Source of the DNA: Pachypanchax playfairii
Taxonomy: Eukaryota; Chordata; Actinopteri; Cyprinodontiformes; Aplocheilidae
Assembly: GCA_006937955.1 (NCBI GenBank)
Contig: SSNP01000035.1
Location: 3,648,463-3,712,462 of the forward strand
Reading direction: 5' to 3'
DNA: 64,000 nucleotides
Made by a program: the position numbers and the translations under genes
Notes under the pieces: generated by a model
Seen by the model: only the letters and a program-made list of their open reading frames with translations
The model's database searches: none
Told to the model about the DNA's origin: nothing
Part shown: positions 49,601 to 62,772 of the stretch, piece after piece
How the letters are laid out: every line of letters begins with the position of its first letter
Position numbering within the stretch: position 1 is the stretch's first letter

Positions 49601-52600
49601 TGTGGTCACTTTGCGCAACCCCGTGGAACTCTGGGTAAACAGGAGCTTTGTACTGTAGATGCTATAGTTCAAGCTGATGCACAAAAAAAGCATTGTTTGT
49701 GAAGTGTGTGGTTCTGGTGGTTCGTTAAAGCATCAAACACACATATCGTTTTCCTGCTTCCTGTGTGGTCCGTGACCTCAGAATTCAGAGTCCGACTATC
49801 AATACGAGCGTTATTAAAACATATCTCTTGAAAACAATCAAACCTCATATTGTTATACCGAAACCAAACCGCTGCTATGAGCCGCGTTCAGCACCTACGG
49901 AGGCTTCGGTTGGAGCTGACCACCGAGCCAATCAGACTACCATCATAACTAAACATCATCACTCGGAGTTTGAGGCACAGAGTTGGATGTAAATACGTTT
50001 CCCTCAATGTTTTAGCAACAAGTCAATGTGGAAGTTAAAAAATAAATAAAAATAAAAGGTTAAACCAAGCAGTAACATGTTCCATATAAACTAAAATAGA
50101 TTTCTTTGTGTTTTAAAAAAAAAGGAGTATTTTCGAACCAGTCGTCCGTGTTTTCTAGGTGTCTGGGAAGACATGCAAACGCGATGTTGAACCTGCAACC
50201 TTCTTCCTGCAAGGCACCAGAGCTATCTGATTGCAATTTTTAATTTAGAAATTTGTACCTGAGTTAAGACTTGGTTCAGCCAGCTGACTGTGGAGGCTCT
50301 CCGGCGAGCACTCGACTTCTGACTCTACCAAAGAAAGCTTGTTCTCCTTGCATGAAGTCCCCTGGCCTTTCTCCAACCTGGAGGCTTCAGCAGGTTGGTC
50401 CAGGTAAAGATCCCCAGCAGACGTAGAAGTCACCAAGGCGCTGACCAAGGTCGTAGCAGAAGCTGCGCTATTCTCACAGGAGGTGGAGTCTGTGCTTTTC
50501 AGTCTGTAAAATTCCTCCTGCTTTATTAGCGATTTGTCGGAAAAGTCAGATCTGACCTTTGGCCGGACTTGAGCCTGGGACAATGGCAGGCAGAGTTCAG
50601 GAAGTACACTGGATGGTAGGATCATGGAGGAGGTGTGTATGAGAGGAGAAGAAAGAGAGACAAGAGATGATACGCTTATGTCACTGCTGGGTGAACCCAT
50701 CTTCTCTTGATGGGACCTTTCTCCTGCTCTTTCACTGTCACTTCTGTCCTCTTTTCCACTGTCTGCTTCATCCTTCTCTCTCCCATGCCCCCCACATGAG
50801 CAGGTTCCAGGCGTCCCCGGAATCACAGCTTGGCTACAGTCTTCGTTCTCCCCTACTTCAAGTGGTTCCCGCACTGGGGCAACGCACACACAAGGAATTT
50901 CTGTAAACTGAGACGTTTTCACAACTTCTTCTTCTGACAGCTCCTCTGGTCCTCCGGAGCATTTGCTGTCATCCTCTGTCACCGTTCTCGCAGTAACCCC
51001 TTCTTTTTCTGCCACTCTGTCTGCGGAGGGCAGAGAGACCCTGGTGTAGGAAACAGATGCAGGAAAGGGGCACAGTGGATCGGTTTCAAAACTGTGGGGG
51101 GCTTGGCAGACGAGTTTGGTCGTCTCACACGGTGCATATTTGGGGCTTCCGGGGCCCTCTGCTGCTGTTCTACTGTGGTAAAGAGGCCCCAAGGTCTCCT
51201 AGAAACAATAAATAAAGAACCAATCACAATCACTGTTATTACAGGAGGAACAACAATCTTCTAAATTTTAATCTTGCAGGTGGAAACGTCAAAATAAGCA
51301 GTTGAACGAATTTTTATTCTCTGCCACTGAAAGGCAAAAGATGTTTGCCACAGCTAACTGACCTTAGCGGTTCATTTTATAGATATTAAAGAGCAACTCA
51401 CCCCCAAAACAGCTTTTTTTTTTTTGCTTATAAACTGTATTAATGAGTCTTCACCTATGCAAACTTTCAGTTTCTAGGCATTTTTTTGACATTTTCGCTT
51501 AAAATAGTTAAATTCTAAATTTTTTGGTCTAAAACATCTTAGTGCTGCCCTCTTATGGTTGACGTGTGTCTACAACGTTTGGAATTTGTGATTGGCTGAA
51601 AGCAACTGCACGTGTCAGCAGAGTCACACGATTTTCCTCGTATCCTTAGCTCTGGCTAACAGCACTGTACCAGTAAGAGGCGGGCCATATTCTATGCCGC
51701 TAAGCTACTGCTGGGCGTACTATCAGCTCGAAACCATACGGATCAGGATGCTCGACTCATCACAGAAGCAGCTTCCTCCATTGTCATCTGTTCTCTTTCT
51801 GGCAGCTGGTCTCTGTGTCAAGTAGTGCGACATGCTAATCACAGCCCAGCCCACCACCCCCTGAATGTATGCTGGTCCCCAGGCACCGCCTCCTTTAGGT
51901 GCCTTATTTAAAAAACAGAGTGAGGGCGGGAATGTAATCTGGAGGGGGCGAGTTGGCCTTTAAAGGTTGGGATTGGAACATGAACACCACAGTGACATCT
52001 AGTGTGTGGATGTTGTAGTTGCAACAACAGAACAAGAGTTCCAGCTGTCGGTATGCAGGTTCAACATTTCTGCGTGCGTTTTGATGCCATAAAAATGTTT
52101 TATTTGGGTCCATCTATTGTAGCTTCATGTAAACTCACTCTGGTTTTTGTTCCTCTTCTGAGAAGGATAAAAAAATCTCCGTGGCTCTGAAGTTTGACTT
52201 GCAGACTCCGCTATTTTCCACAGTACTAGCCTCGGACTATTTACCGTATTAGGCAACATGCAATGGTGCCGCTATTGGCTGGTAGATGTAAACATAATAC
52301 CAACGTTGTGCCAGTCAAAATTAATATTTTATTATATTTTAGCTTTATATAGCTTATATAGCTTTTTCTGAAATTGTTCAACCTTTAAGCTAAAATTTGA
52401 AGCAGTAGCAGCTGAGAGTCACTCACAACACATGGTCAGAGTGCTAAAAAAAAAAAAATCACACTAGATCTTGTGATGTTATCTAAAATTGTGCAAAATG
52501 TTATTTTCAGGATTTGACCAAAACTGATTTCCTCACCATAAATAATTTTAGTTTAAAACCCTGACATGAACGGCAGTAGGCAAAATGCATTTCGTCAAGT

Positions 52601-55600
52601 TTTTTTGTTTTTGTTTTTCTGCAACAGGCATTTCACAGTACCTGCTGTATCCTGCTCCTCTTCAGATTCTGGACACAAGATCGTAAATTAACTGGTTAGA
52701 TAAGACAAAAAACAAAATAAGTCAATAAAATGCGGCGAATGGGAAGATCTGCAGGTGAGCTGAAGCTGATGTGTTTTGACATACCAGAGAGCAACTTCAG
52801 CTTGTCCTTGTAGCAGAAAAGCAGCAGAATGAGGAGACACAGCACAGTGATAACTGACAACACCGAAACTAAAACCCAGGACGGAGTTGCACCTGTAAGA
52901 AAGACAGGGTTTTTTTTTTGTAGTCTGCATCTGCTTTCATTTCATGCGTTTTGATCTAAAGAGTCACAGAAAGCAAAAACAAACAGTAAATCGCAACTGT
53001 TTTTACTAAATCACTTGATTTACTGGGATAGATGAAGGTTGTTTAAAGAACTTCTGCAGTGAACGTGTCCGTGTCTTACTGGGGACGTGTTCTCCGCACG
53101 TGGCATCAGCCTGAGCACTTCCAGGCTGTATTTCACTCCTGCCTTCAGCTTTGCAACTAGGAAGGAAAACAAAATAACAGAGTGAGGATGAAGATTTGTC
53201 AGTTTCGGGTGAAACAACCCAGCTGAGATTTCACTCCTTCCTTACTTTCTCCATGGTTTGCATGTTTCATTATTCTTCCCGGCAGAATAAAAGCCGTTTT
53301 TACACGGGACACAGATTTTTCTTCCGTTTGTTGACTCTGAAATGAAATAAATTACAGCACATGTGTGAACGGCGGGTCTGTGCAAAAAGTGGAATACGTA
53401 AAAGTTCCGCTCTTCGTTCGGTTGTCTCACCAGGATCCAGCTCGAGCTCTTCACCGGCCTTGCAGTCGGGGAATTTCTCACAGTATTCACAGTTGATGGG
53501 GTGACACTGGAGACCAGGCTTACAAAGACACGGCTCCTCCATTTCAAGACTCTCACTCTTTGCATTTCGGCTCATAAAGCCCTTACCTGGAAATATCAAA
53601 CACATAAATAAATACAATCACGGATAACGTGTGTTGAATTCACAATAAAAGTATAATACGGAGCTCCAAAGGAGACACAAGTTACATTTAAATAAATAAT
53701 CAGTGTCTTGCACAAAATAATTTTGTTATTAAATAATGAAGAATATTTTCATTCACTGCAATTAAAATATATATATATATATCTTTTAAACATCAAAAAC
53801 TTATTTTGAAAAAATTCTCCCTTTTTGTGAAAAGATGCAGGTACTGACCTGGATCACAATACTTTTTGGCGATACAATTCATATCCTTGGTCAAGCCAGG
53901 CTGATATTCATGTTGATTACATTTGGAACATAGAGTTTGTTGGGATTCAGTGCAGTGAGAAAACACACGAAGACCTAAAAAACAAATATTACTGCATCAT
54001 CCATAAACTGCAACCTTTTATTAGAGTCACGTGGACTTTTAGTTGACTAATAATTCTTTAGCGAATGCGTCAGGTTGTGAGAACAAATGCACATTTGTGC
54101 TATTTTTAACCTAAATGTTTCATCGTTTAACATTCTTCCTCCTCTGTTTTTGTGAATAAAAGTATTTTTACTTCACGTCGATTTCAAAAATTCTGTGTTT
54201 GATCATGTTTTTACCTGGTGAGCACTTGTTACAACATCTGGAGTCCTTTAAGTATTGATTTTCTCTGCAAAGGACAGATTTGGCGACTGCAGCCTGAAAG
54301 AATACAAAAGATGTGTAATTAACATTGTCCACTTTTTTAATCACGACAAATATATTTTGACATTTGTACACAGCTTGCAATGTAACACAATGATTTTGGC
54401 AACAAAAATGCAATTATTTACTTTTTTTTTTAGTTTTTTTAATATACTTGATATGCTTTACTTACAGGTATCTAACTTCTTATTCTAATAATCTTTTAAA
54501 AATAAAACGCACTCTGAACCATGTTAAAATAACCATCTGTTAAAGATGCTGAACTGTCTACACTTTGTAAAACAGTCCCAAACATACAGAAGAAGCTGAA
54601 CACGCCCTCCAAGTCTCCATAAACTTGTGGCTGGAGAACTCCTCACCACACTGCTGAATTAGAGAATCCAGCTGTTATGACAGAGGTGATGCCAAAGCCA
54701 CAAACTCTATATATGTATATAAAGGTGGAAAAATACAACCTTAAAGGCCTGACTGCACTTTGAACTCAGACCAACATCTTTCATGTTCTAAATCAGCCTT
54801 TTACAGCTTCCTTTTCCCATGAAAGTGAGCACGAATTCAAAAATGTATGCTGTAATTTAAACTATAAATAAATAAAGTTTTAAACACAGGAAGTATTCAG
54901 AAGGGTAATTTGGACTTGTTTACCTGTTACCTGTAAATGCCCAATGGTTATCTCATCCACTTAAAAAAATTACCAAAATATTTTCAAATTAAAGGCTTAA
55001 TCCATTTGCTTTTTTAACTGACAGAATCCATTTTTTTGTTTAGATCTAAATATTTTGTTGCTTTCTCTGTATAAATTGCATTACATTACAGTTATTTAGC
55101 AGATACTCAAAATAAATCCCCAAAAAATACATCTGACCCTAGACATAGCAGGTTTAACTCATATGACATTGATTTTATTGATTCGTGATTGCTCTTTTAT
55201 TCCTTCAAATTATTGTGAAAATGTTCGTTTTTTGTTTTTTTATTTATTTCTGGAAATCCTCTCTGTGTCAGATCGGTCACACGCTCACACTTGTGCTGCA
55301 GATTCTACAGAAATTAGCTGCTCAATTGAGTCAAAACTTCAGAAAGAATCCTATGGAAGCCAAGAGACGCCACATACTCACATATTTATTTAATGACATT
55401 TAACAAGATAAATAATTAATTAGCAGGGGCGTGTCTAGAAAATCGTTGTTGGGGGGCATGTGGGGACACAGATTTTGAAAAAAATCAGCTTTTTATAAAA
55501 GCTGTGTAAAGGGCCCATAATCTTAAAAAAATATATTGTTTTTACAAAATTCTAAACTGTTTACCATATTTTAAGTGGCTACCATGAATAAATTAAATCC

Positions 55601-56759
55601 AATCCAAGCACAATGCCAATGGTTCACTTTCATTAATCATTTATCATAATGTAAAAGCATTGATTGAATTTGATTGTCTCAACTTGGCGGTGGCACCTGG
55701 GGTGGCCAGTCTAATTTAAAGGGAAAATCCATGTCCCCGCCCCCCAGGACACGCCCCTGCTAATTATCTCAAGATAATTACTCTATGAGTGAATTTAATT
55801 TCACTTATTAAAGCAAATTTTTTCATGAAACAAGAAATTATTTAGAAAATTGAAAATAATTAAATGCACTTCATCAGAAATCAAGACAGTGTTGATAGAA
55901 ACTGATTGAGGCGTTTTCAAAATGTTGAGATTATAACTAGCATGTTATATAATTAGCGAGACAACGGAAAATTTCCATCATGATTTCAAGAAAACCACAT
56001 TTAAATTAGTTATTGCAGGTATGGTCTTGCTTGGCTTCCGTAGTTTACTTCACTGAGTAACTCTTGTATTTGTTAGACCTTTCATCGTTGACAGGTTTCC
56101 AATTTCTACTGAACCTCTTAAGCCTTATGGTTTCATGTTTTTGGTTTACTGCGTCAGTTCAGACACAGTCACTGCAGTGTCTTGGGTCGTTTTGTGTGTG
56201 ACTGAAGATATTTCTAAAAAATAGTGAAACGTTTGGCAGGATATTTTTAGAAATGACAGACGAAATTGTTTTGGAAAAAGAGCGTTTCCAGCTGGATGAG
56301 GCCTTAGTGATCTATGACCTCACTCCTGACTTTGGGAACATTTGTTCTAAAGTGACTTAAGAATTAGTGTCTGTGAGAAAAAATAAAATAAAATAAAATA
56401 AAATAAAATAAAATAAAATAAAATAAAATAAAATAAAATAAAATAAAATAAAATAAAATAAAATAAAAATAAATAAGAAAATAAATAAATAAATAAAGTA
56501 AAAATAAATAAGAAAATAAATAAATAAAATAAAATAAAATAAAATAAAATAAAATAAAATAAAATAAAATAAAATAAAATAAAATCAATCTTGCCCTCAA
56601 CATTCCCACACATGTTTGACTCTGTTTAGTGTTTTATATAAAACAACACTCACTGGCACCCCTCACCACCATAACTGCCTCCACACACACAGCAGTCGGT
56701 CTTTGTTTCCCAATCTAACAGAGTTGCACCGACACACTTAATGATGACCATGTGCTCCA

Positions 56760-56814
<55 letters not shown>

Positions 56815-58738
56815 TTGCATGCACAGTGCACACAGGAAGAACGAAGCAGAAAAATATGAGGGAGTGGAAAAAGGGAAAATTGTTAATCGTGCGTTAAGGA
56901 AAAAAACAAACAAACAGACATTCACCGATTCATTTATATCTTCATAATCCTTTCCTGGGTATTTTGTTTATTGAATAATAAAGATTTTAAAAAGAGGCTG
57001 TGACGGCAGTGAATTCCACTTGCTCCCTGGAGGATAAGGGAAATTTGCATAACGGCTGCAGCACTAGGAATGAAGCCAAGAGGAGCGCAGCGCAACTTTA
57101 ACACCTCTGGGGGAGTTACAGATATCATAAAAAAAAAAAAAAAGTGTGTTGCGCAACATTTGAATCTTTTTTGTTTCCTGTTTGCTACTGTGATTAATTC
57201 ATACAGAAAATGTTAAACCAATCTTCTGAAGTTCAAACTGATTTTCCATGGAATTTATTTTGGAGAGATTACATGTAAAGGAAGTGACTGGAAGCAAGTA
57301 AACAACAAAGAATAAGACTTGAGTGAACAAGTTATAGTGAATTTAAAACACTTTCTGCACAAATCTGAGCATTAAGCAAAAACAATTTGGGCTTGTTTTC
57401 CTACACTCACTTCAGTTTAATGATGAGAGTTTTGTCTCGCCTGAACATTTCAAGTTTAGATTTGCAGGTATGAGGCAATATTATAGTTGCTTAAGGCGAG
57501 ATCGACATGACACTAATTGTTGCAGAAGGAGTGAGCGGATTGATGCACTTAAGAGGGATTGAAGAAATGGTCACATGGTGAAAACATGCATTTGAATTGA
57601 GTCTGAATTGTGAGCACATGCATGGATTAAAGCTGGACTGTTAAAGCTGCAGGTTAAGAAAAGAAATCCAGAATATTTTCATAGTTTACGGCGCTGATTC
57701 CTGAGCTGTGAACATCTTGAAGCGATTGCATGTTGCTCAACGTCTCGCAGACAGTTCAGATGAATTTGGAAGGGATTGGACGAAGTGGTTGAAAACCTAA
57801 AACGTGGAGGGGAATTCTGAGGGGATATTGTGAGTCAATCATGGCAAGACCACTGGGAGAACAAGCCCAGAGCCAAAGGTTTGCAGCGTCACCTTCAAAA
57901 CATTGATGGAAAATACTTCTTCCCTTTAACACTCTGACTCTTTTTTCCAGGCATCCAATTCATATTTGGTCACAGACTGTAAAAAAATACTTTTTTTTTT
58001 TTTCCTTTTCTTCTTTGTGCATCTCAAACATGTTTTCCTGTTTCTTTTCTGTCTTTTTTTTTTTTTTTTTTGGGCCCATTTTGGGGAAGCAGAAAGAAAA
58101 ACATGGAAGTTTGTGTTCCAGTCAAAGACATAACGATGCTGGCTTACAGTAAAACAGGCAGCGTTAGATCTGTGGTGCCCAGCAGTCCCACCACTGCAAC
58201 CACATCTCATAAACCACCGCACCTGGTCACTGTTAGAGCTGCTTGGAAATAACAAAAACGGACAACAGGTCACGGTGTTCACTTTACTTTTTCAAAACCA
58301 GATGAGAAATTAAGTTCTGTGATTATTAAAGGTCTAAATTGTACCGTGGGAGACAACCTGACCGGTTAAAGTACCACTAACATCTCTTTACGTCTGAACT
58401 GGTTCCATTGAGTTTTTTTGGTGAACAGGAATATCACCGGTACCGTTTTTGTTTTCAGATCCGGAGAGAAATTCAACCCAAACAGATAATTTTGCGCGTA
58501 AAAACTCGAGCGCTCTGGTTAATTCCCAGCAGACAAGTATATGCAAATAATATCTATCAAATTTAACTCAGGCATATTTAAACTCAGAATCGTCACATGA
58601 ACTTTATATGTTTATTACATGATGATAAAGACAGTTTTAAGAACAGTGTTTTACCTGTGCGTAAAAGATGACGAGGACGCACACTATCCATCCGCTCGTG
58701 GAAAAGTTCATCCCCATCTCCGCTGACTTATGAAACAT
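46650..58738 (-). CDS. tnfrsf11a: TNF receptor superfamily member 11A (RANK)
   Basis: Receptor for RANKL. It drives osteoclast formation and immune signalling by recruiting TRAFs to NF-kB and MAPK pathways at the plasma membrane. Exons: 58655-58738, 54215-54293, 53849-53974, 53431-53586, 53246-53336, 53080-53156, 52785-52892, 52642-52668, 50259 to about 51164, and 46650-46924; about 642 residues (human about 616). Exon 1 gives a signal peptide (GWIVCVLVIFYAQ). Exons 2-6 give cysteine-rich repeats (for example CCNKCSPG, CIAKKYCDPG, CKPWRNC). The membrane span is WVLVSVLSVITVLCLLILLL, about residues 208-230. The large exon contains EPLEVGEN, shared with mammalian RANK. The last exon carries the family signature TTFISSGQVMN and VIVVYVSQTSQ, a PVQEE motif (about 599-603) and a final PVQE (about 630-633). 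The 5' edge of the large exon is unsettled: 51198 looks like the best acceptor but is out of phase with the 27-base exon, while 51164 or 51161 are in phase. Start ATG at 58738, with in-frame ATGs also at residues 8 and 10. Confidence 0.95.
47270..48190 (+). mobile_element. Non-LTR retrotransposon fragment in RANK intron 9
   Basis: Broken translations give GTPQGCVISP and later KFADNTTVVEPIS (the reverse transcriptase palm FADD motif mutated to FADN), then VHITEDLFWTLNT, EAQQRIYFLRK and WCGNCSIIDQKTLQ. This order is the fish L2/Rex1-like RT domain and its C-terminal part. Several stops and frameshifts show that it is dead. It lies antisense to RANK. Confidence 0.8.
48191..50258. other. RANK intron 9, rest
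   Basis: Intronic AT-rich sequence with a CA/TACA-rich stretch at about 48820-48842 and a (GA)n tract at 48963-48984. No further exon is needed for phase, and none was seen. Confidence 0.5.
51199..52641. other. RANK intron 8, includes a dispersed repeat
   Basis: About 51520-51990 is a diverged repeat sharing the 140-bp unit found twice at 8743-9030 (best part 51597-51745: CACTGTACCAGTA, ATTCTATGCCGC, CAGCTCGAAACCATAC). The rest is AT-rich. I looked for a missing exon that would fix the splice phase and found none. Confidence 0.55.
55421..55762. mobile_element. MITE with AGCAGGGGCGTGTC inverted ends
   Basis: AGCAGGGGCGTGTC at the left and GACACGCCCCTGCT at the right form a perfect 14-bp terminal inverted repeat; flanks are AATT-rich on both sides. 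Length about 340 bp, with a G-rich left and C-rich right subterminal tract. Lies in RANK intron 1. Confidence 0.85.
56374..56584 (+). repeat. (AAAAT)n microsatellite
   Basis: About 210 bp of AAAAT pentamers interrupted by AAATA-type units near 56465-56525. Open frames rich in Phe-Ile-Leu-Tyr on the minus strand come from this repeat. Confidence 0.97.
56760..56813 (+). repeat. (ACAG)n microsatellite
   Basis: About 13 perfect ACAG tetramers in RANK intron 1. Confidence 0.97.
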
Positions 58739-59772
58739 ATTCTCATGAAGAACACTCGTTTATCAGTGCACAAAGATCCGATTTCCCACCCTTCTTCTTT
58801 AAGGATCCTCACTGGGAACTACTTCTTGCACGCGCGATTGTCGGTAGAGTTTCTGCACATGTGTCAGGACATTCTTGCGTTTTCATTCCCTGTTAGTTAG
58901 GAAGCGGTGGCTCCCGTGTCTCTTCTCATCTTCTCCCGCATTCATCTACACGTTCTGAAGGCAACTGCATGCAACAGCTTGTAAAAACTATGTGTGCAGA
59001 GGAGGGACTGAACTCCTCCCACCTATCATAACCCTCCTCACGCTGCTTTTCCTACAGATCTCTCTCCGATAGGCGGATCTTTGTAAAAGCTGCGTTGATC
59101 TATTGCTGATAAGTTCGTTGATTACCGTCAGTGATGTCAAGGGGAAAGCCAGAAAAGCCCTTTGCATGAGTGGCACGGGGATGTGGCACGAAACCACGAC
59201 ACATAAGTTTTGTGTGAATACGCAGGGACGTCACTAGGACTTAAAAACAAAGGGGGAACAGCCCCTCGGTGCACAGGGAGGAGTGTGAGAGCAACCTGCA
59301 AATAATTGGAAATAATTTGCAACCAAATTAAGATTTAAAAAACAGTTTATGTAAAAAAAGCTATGAAACAACAAACACAAGCAATGTCCAAATATAAACA
59401 TATTTAAATCATCTTATAAGAAAATTATTTTCAATGTATATGAAAATGGAGGGTCATGAGAGGCATTATTGTTGTTGAGTTTATTATTATTATTATTATT
59501 ATTATTATGTAATTATATTACTATAGTAATGAGGATTATTACTAGGTATGTTCTTGTGGGTAATGATTTCATTGTATTGGAATAAGGACATTGAAATACT
59601 GTACTGTGTATGGTGTACATATGAGTTAGATTGTTGTATGCAGTGGCTAATTCTCGCTCCCTTTGAGCTAAGACTCTTTTTTTTTCTTTCCCTTTACTGT
59701 ATTTTTTTTTTTTTTTTAACTTTGTTTGGTTTCTTTTGTTTTTTTAATGTTGTCTTATGTTCAAATAAACAT

Positions 59773-59808
<36 letters not shown>

Positions 59809-62153
59809 GACTTACAATTTCAAGTAAAATAACTAAAATTTATTATTTTTGGTCACTTCAAAAACTCCAACCAAGTCCAATCAAAAAAACCAAAATACTA
59901 TTAAAAAGTAAAACAAAAGTCCCTTTAGTTACAGCCTACACTCCATTGAAAAGGCGTCTTACTTTAGATATTCTTTTCCACTTGCTTTCAATAAATCTTC
60001 TCCGAGTGAACAGGTGAAGAAGTCTTTGCAGCCGCATTTGAGATTGGCTTTAAAAAAAAAAAAATCTAACTAAATTACATAGTCAGCAGAAACTTACCTG
60101 AATTGTAAAGACTAAAAGTGAGATTTTTCAATTGTCTTCTTTTTTTTTATATTTATGGACTTACTTTTATAAAAATATCCATCCATCCATCGTGTGAAAT
60201 CCACATGAATTTTGTCCCAGTATCACATCATTTTGTGACCTTTGCAAATAATCTCATTTTGACTGATAAAACAAATTTGGCATATTAATTTACTTTTTTT
60301 TTTTTAGATTTCCACTTGTGAAACTCGTGTATTTGTAAATGGATTTATAATTTTTTTAAATCTATGTTTCTGGCCCGCTGATACCTTGTTGAATTTCTTT
60401 AAATGTATCAAAGGTTGAAGAATTTGACCTGCTTGTGGGGTTTCAACAGTCCAAAACTCTGGGATTTAAAACAATTTACGCTACTTTTACTATAATGAGG
60501 TATGTGCAAATAATCTCATTTTGACTGATAAAACAGAAATTTGTTGATGCAATGCCGGTACTGTGAGCACATGAGCAGCATTTGGAAGAACTTGTCAGTG
60601 TCAAGCAACGCTACAACGCATCTAGTTTGACGCATTTACGTTGAAGCTTGTAACGCCTGCCACTGAGCAGAAAGGAGCGCGTAGGCGGGGCTTCTTCTGT
60701 TGCCGGTTGTTCTGAACTATGGCGGATCATATCGAGAGAGTGGCTTTGCTTTATTAGCTTAATAAAAATAGACGTCAACGTCGGGTGCATCGGCGATAAG
60801 CTTGTCTTCCATTGTTAAAATCATGTTTTTCCTGCTCCTGCTTCATTCAAGTTAGATGCAGTGACATCACTACAATGAGACACTCTGATTGGTTGATGCG
60901 CCGCTTCAAGAGCATCAAAAGTTCAGCTAGCCGAAAGTCTGCGTTGGTCGCGCGTCAATGCTTGAAATGTGCCGCAGAGACTCTGACGCCCCTCTGTTGG
61001 ACTCTACCATAGACTTCACATGTAATCTTGACACTCCTGATGCTGATGCTTGGGCCAGTGTGAACGCACTTTTAGTTAAGTCCTTTTTCCATGCAATATG
61101 AACACAACTTGTTATGAGATAACCATCCAAATTGAAATGCACAGCTTTACTGGAAGAGTTCAACACGTGGCATGTGGGGATCCATCAGTCAAGCAGAATG
61201 ATGACCTCATATCAGAGCTGGACCCACGTCCAGATGTCATCCACTGGAGAGGCAAAGCATGTGGTCACTTTCAAAGATTTCACTTCCCACTTGAGCCATT
61301 CATCATGGAAGCTGAGTGGGACAGTTCAAACATACTTCCTGGAGTCAGGGACTAGTGAAACATTTGTCTCCACAGTGTACAAAAGTTTGTTTTGTAACAG
61401 TTTAGTGATTGCCTCCAGGAAATACAACAACTGTACACCCAGGAAAAAAACAGGGCTGCTTGTGTTTCCTTCTAAATTTGCATAGCCAAACCTACTTTGG
61501 CAGTGAAGAGAACTGAGGTCAGAGAAAGTCAGGAAGGTGTTCTCTTAAAGTTGACAGTTATGCAAATCTTATGACCCCAGGTGGTTATGTTAACTTGTGT
61601 GTAGGGGGGCAATTGTGAAATCAGCTCTTTTATTGCATGCACATGAATAAAAGTATCGTGAGAAAGCAAAAAGGGGGGGCACAAACAGGAAATTTGAATC
61701 AGTGCTTTTAGAAGATTCATAAATATAATTTTAGAACTGGCATTTAAAGGACAAGAAGAAAAACATTGTCAACTTATTGTAGCCTGTGAAGTAAAGGGTC
61801 TGTTTTCTTGTTAAAAAAGGAGGAAAAAAGTGCTGACGAAAGCCGTTTTGTGGTGGAGGCTCTGCAGCTTCGACAGTCGCAATTAAAATTTAACTCCCGG
61901 TAATCAAAAACCACAGCTCGACTCTGAAAGCACCGCAAACATTCATACCAGGTCACCCCCTGACAGCATCAGCTGTAGAAGGTAGAAATACATCAAAGCG
62001 ATTTTTGACTTTACATATTAAAGTTTGGTTTCTGACCATACAGAATTAATGTTCTATTCACTGTAGAAACTTTATACTGAACAAGCTAAATTTAATGAAC
62101 AAGAATCCATCACCAAAATGATTTTACCAGCTATCGGCTAATTCAAATGCAGC
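58739..62153. other. 5' flank of RANK and intergenic sequence
   Basis: 58740-59000 should contain the RANK promoter and 5' UTR; no firm TATA or start signal was identified. Further out, only simple repeats are evident: (ATT)n at about 59482-59508, (AATC)n at about 59775-59806 and several poly-T runs. Two GC-richer blocks at about 60640-61020 and 61130-61360 have no recognisable coding content. Confidence 0.4.
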
Positions 62154-62772
62154 TAACTCCTACTTTCCACCGGGCGCATAAGCAGCGCGGGACACTTTCT
62201 TGGGAAATTAGCCGCGTGTCCCTTCCCACCGGGAGCGTTTTAGACGCGTATCACTCGCGAAAGCGTTCTATCTAGCAGCTAGCTGGTACCTGGAGATGAT
62301 GAAATCACAGGCGAATTGCCAAATCACGCGTGATTTCGTCAGTACACACGACAACAAGCAGAGAGAAAGACGACAGCATGTATCCAGAAGGTATGTGGTT
62401 TATTTTCACACCACCTACGGACTTCAAACCCGTCACAGGTACTGTACTTTTATATAGTCAAGCAAATGGAAATCCGCACGTGTTATTTTGAAACTTCTGG
62501 GTACTTTACTTTTGACAAATGCCTGATTTCCTGTCTGGTTCAAACTAAACTGCTGAGCTTGACGCGTTTTAGAAGCATTGTGAGTAAAAAAATAGAACTG
62601 CCACGTGAATTTAGGAGAGGGCCGCGACACTGCGCTTCTGAGATGCGTCCGATTCGCGCTGCTTTGCTCCCAGTGGAAACGATCCTACTGACTTTCATGG
62701 CACCTATTAGCCGCATATTACGCTTCACTGACGTTACACTCTGCTTATGCATCCAGTGGAAAGGAGGGGTTA
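62154..62772. mobile_element. MITE with CTTTCCACCGG-type inverted ends
   Basis: Left TAACTCCTACTTTCCACCGG followed by GCATAAGCAG, and right CTGCTTATGCATCCAGTGGA then AAGGAGGGGTTA. Inverted, the right end reads TAACCCCTCCTTTCCACTGG, an imperfect terminal inverted repeat of about 30 bp. The ends resemble the element at 12762-13384 in motif but not in full sequence. No coding capacity. Confidence 0.8.

Larger units (their letters stand above)
54294..58654. other. RANK intron 1
   Basis: The largest RANK intron. It holds a MITE (55421-55762), two microsatellites (56374-56584 and 56760-56813), a GC-balanced block at about 56950-57120 that could be regulatory, and a poly-T/poly-A rich part at about 57985-58070. 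No exon-like segment was recognised. Confidence 0.5.

Noticed and set aside
49765..49992. Plus-strand frame with moderate GC content near 49.9 kb
   Set aside because: It lies in RANK intron 9 with no splice context and no recognisable domain.
56347..56613. Phe/Ile/Leu-rich 88-residue frame
   Set aside because: It is the translation of an (AAAAT)n microsatellite.
61098..61485. Two overlapping plus-strand frames of 85 and 117 codons
   Set aside because: No recognisable domain and no supporting splice sites; the two frames share the same DNA and neither has a coding-like pattern.
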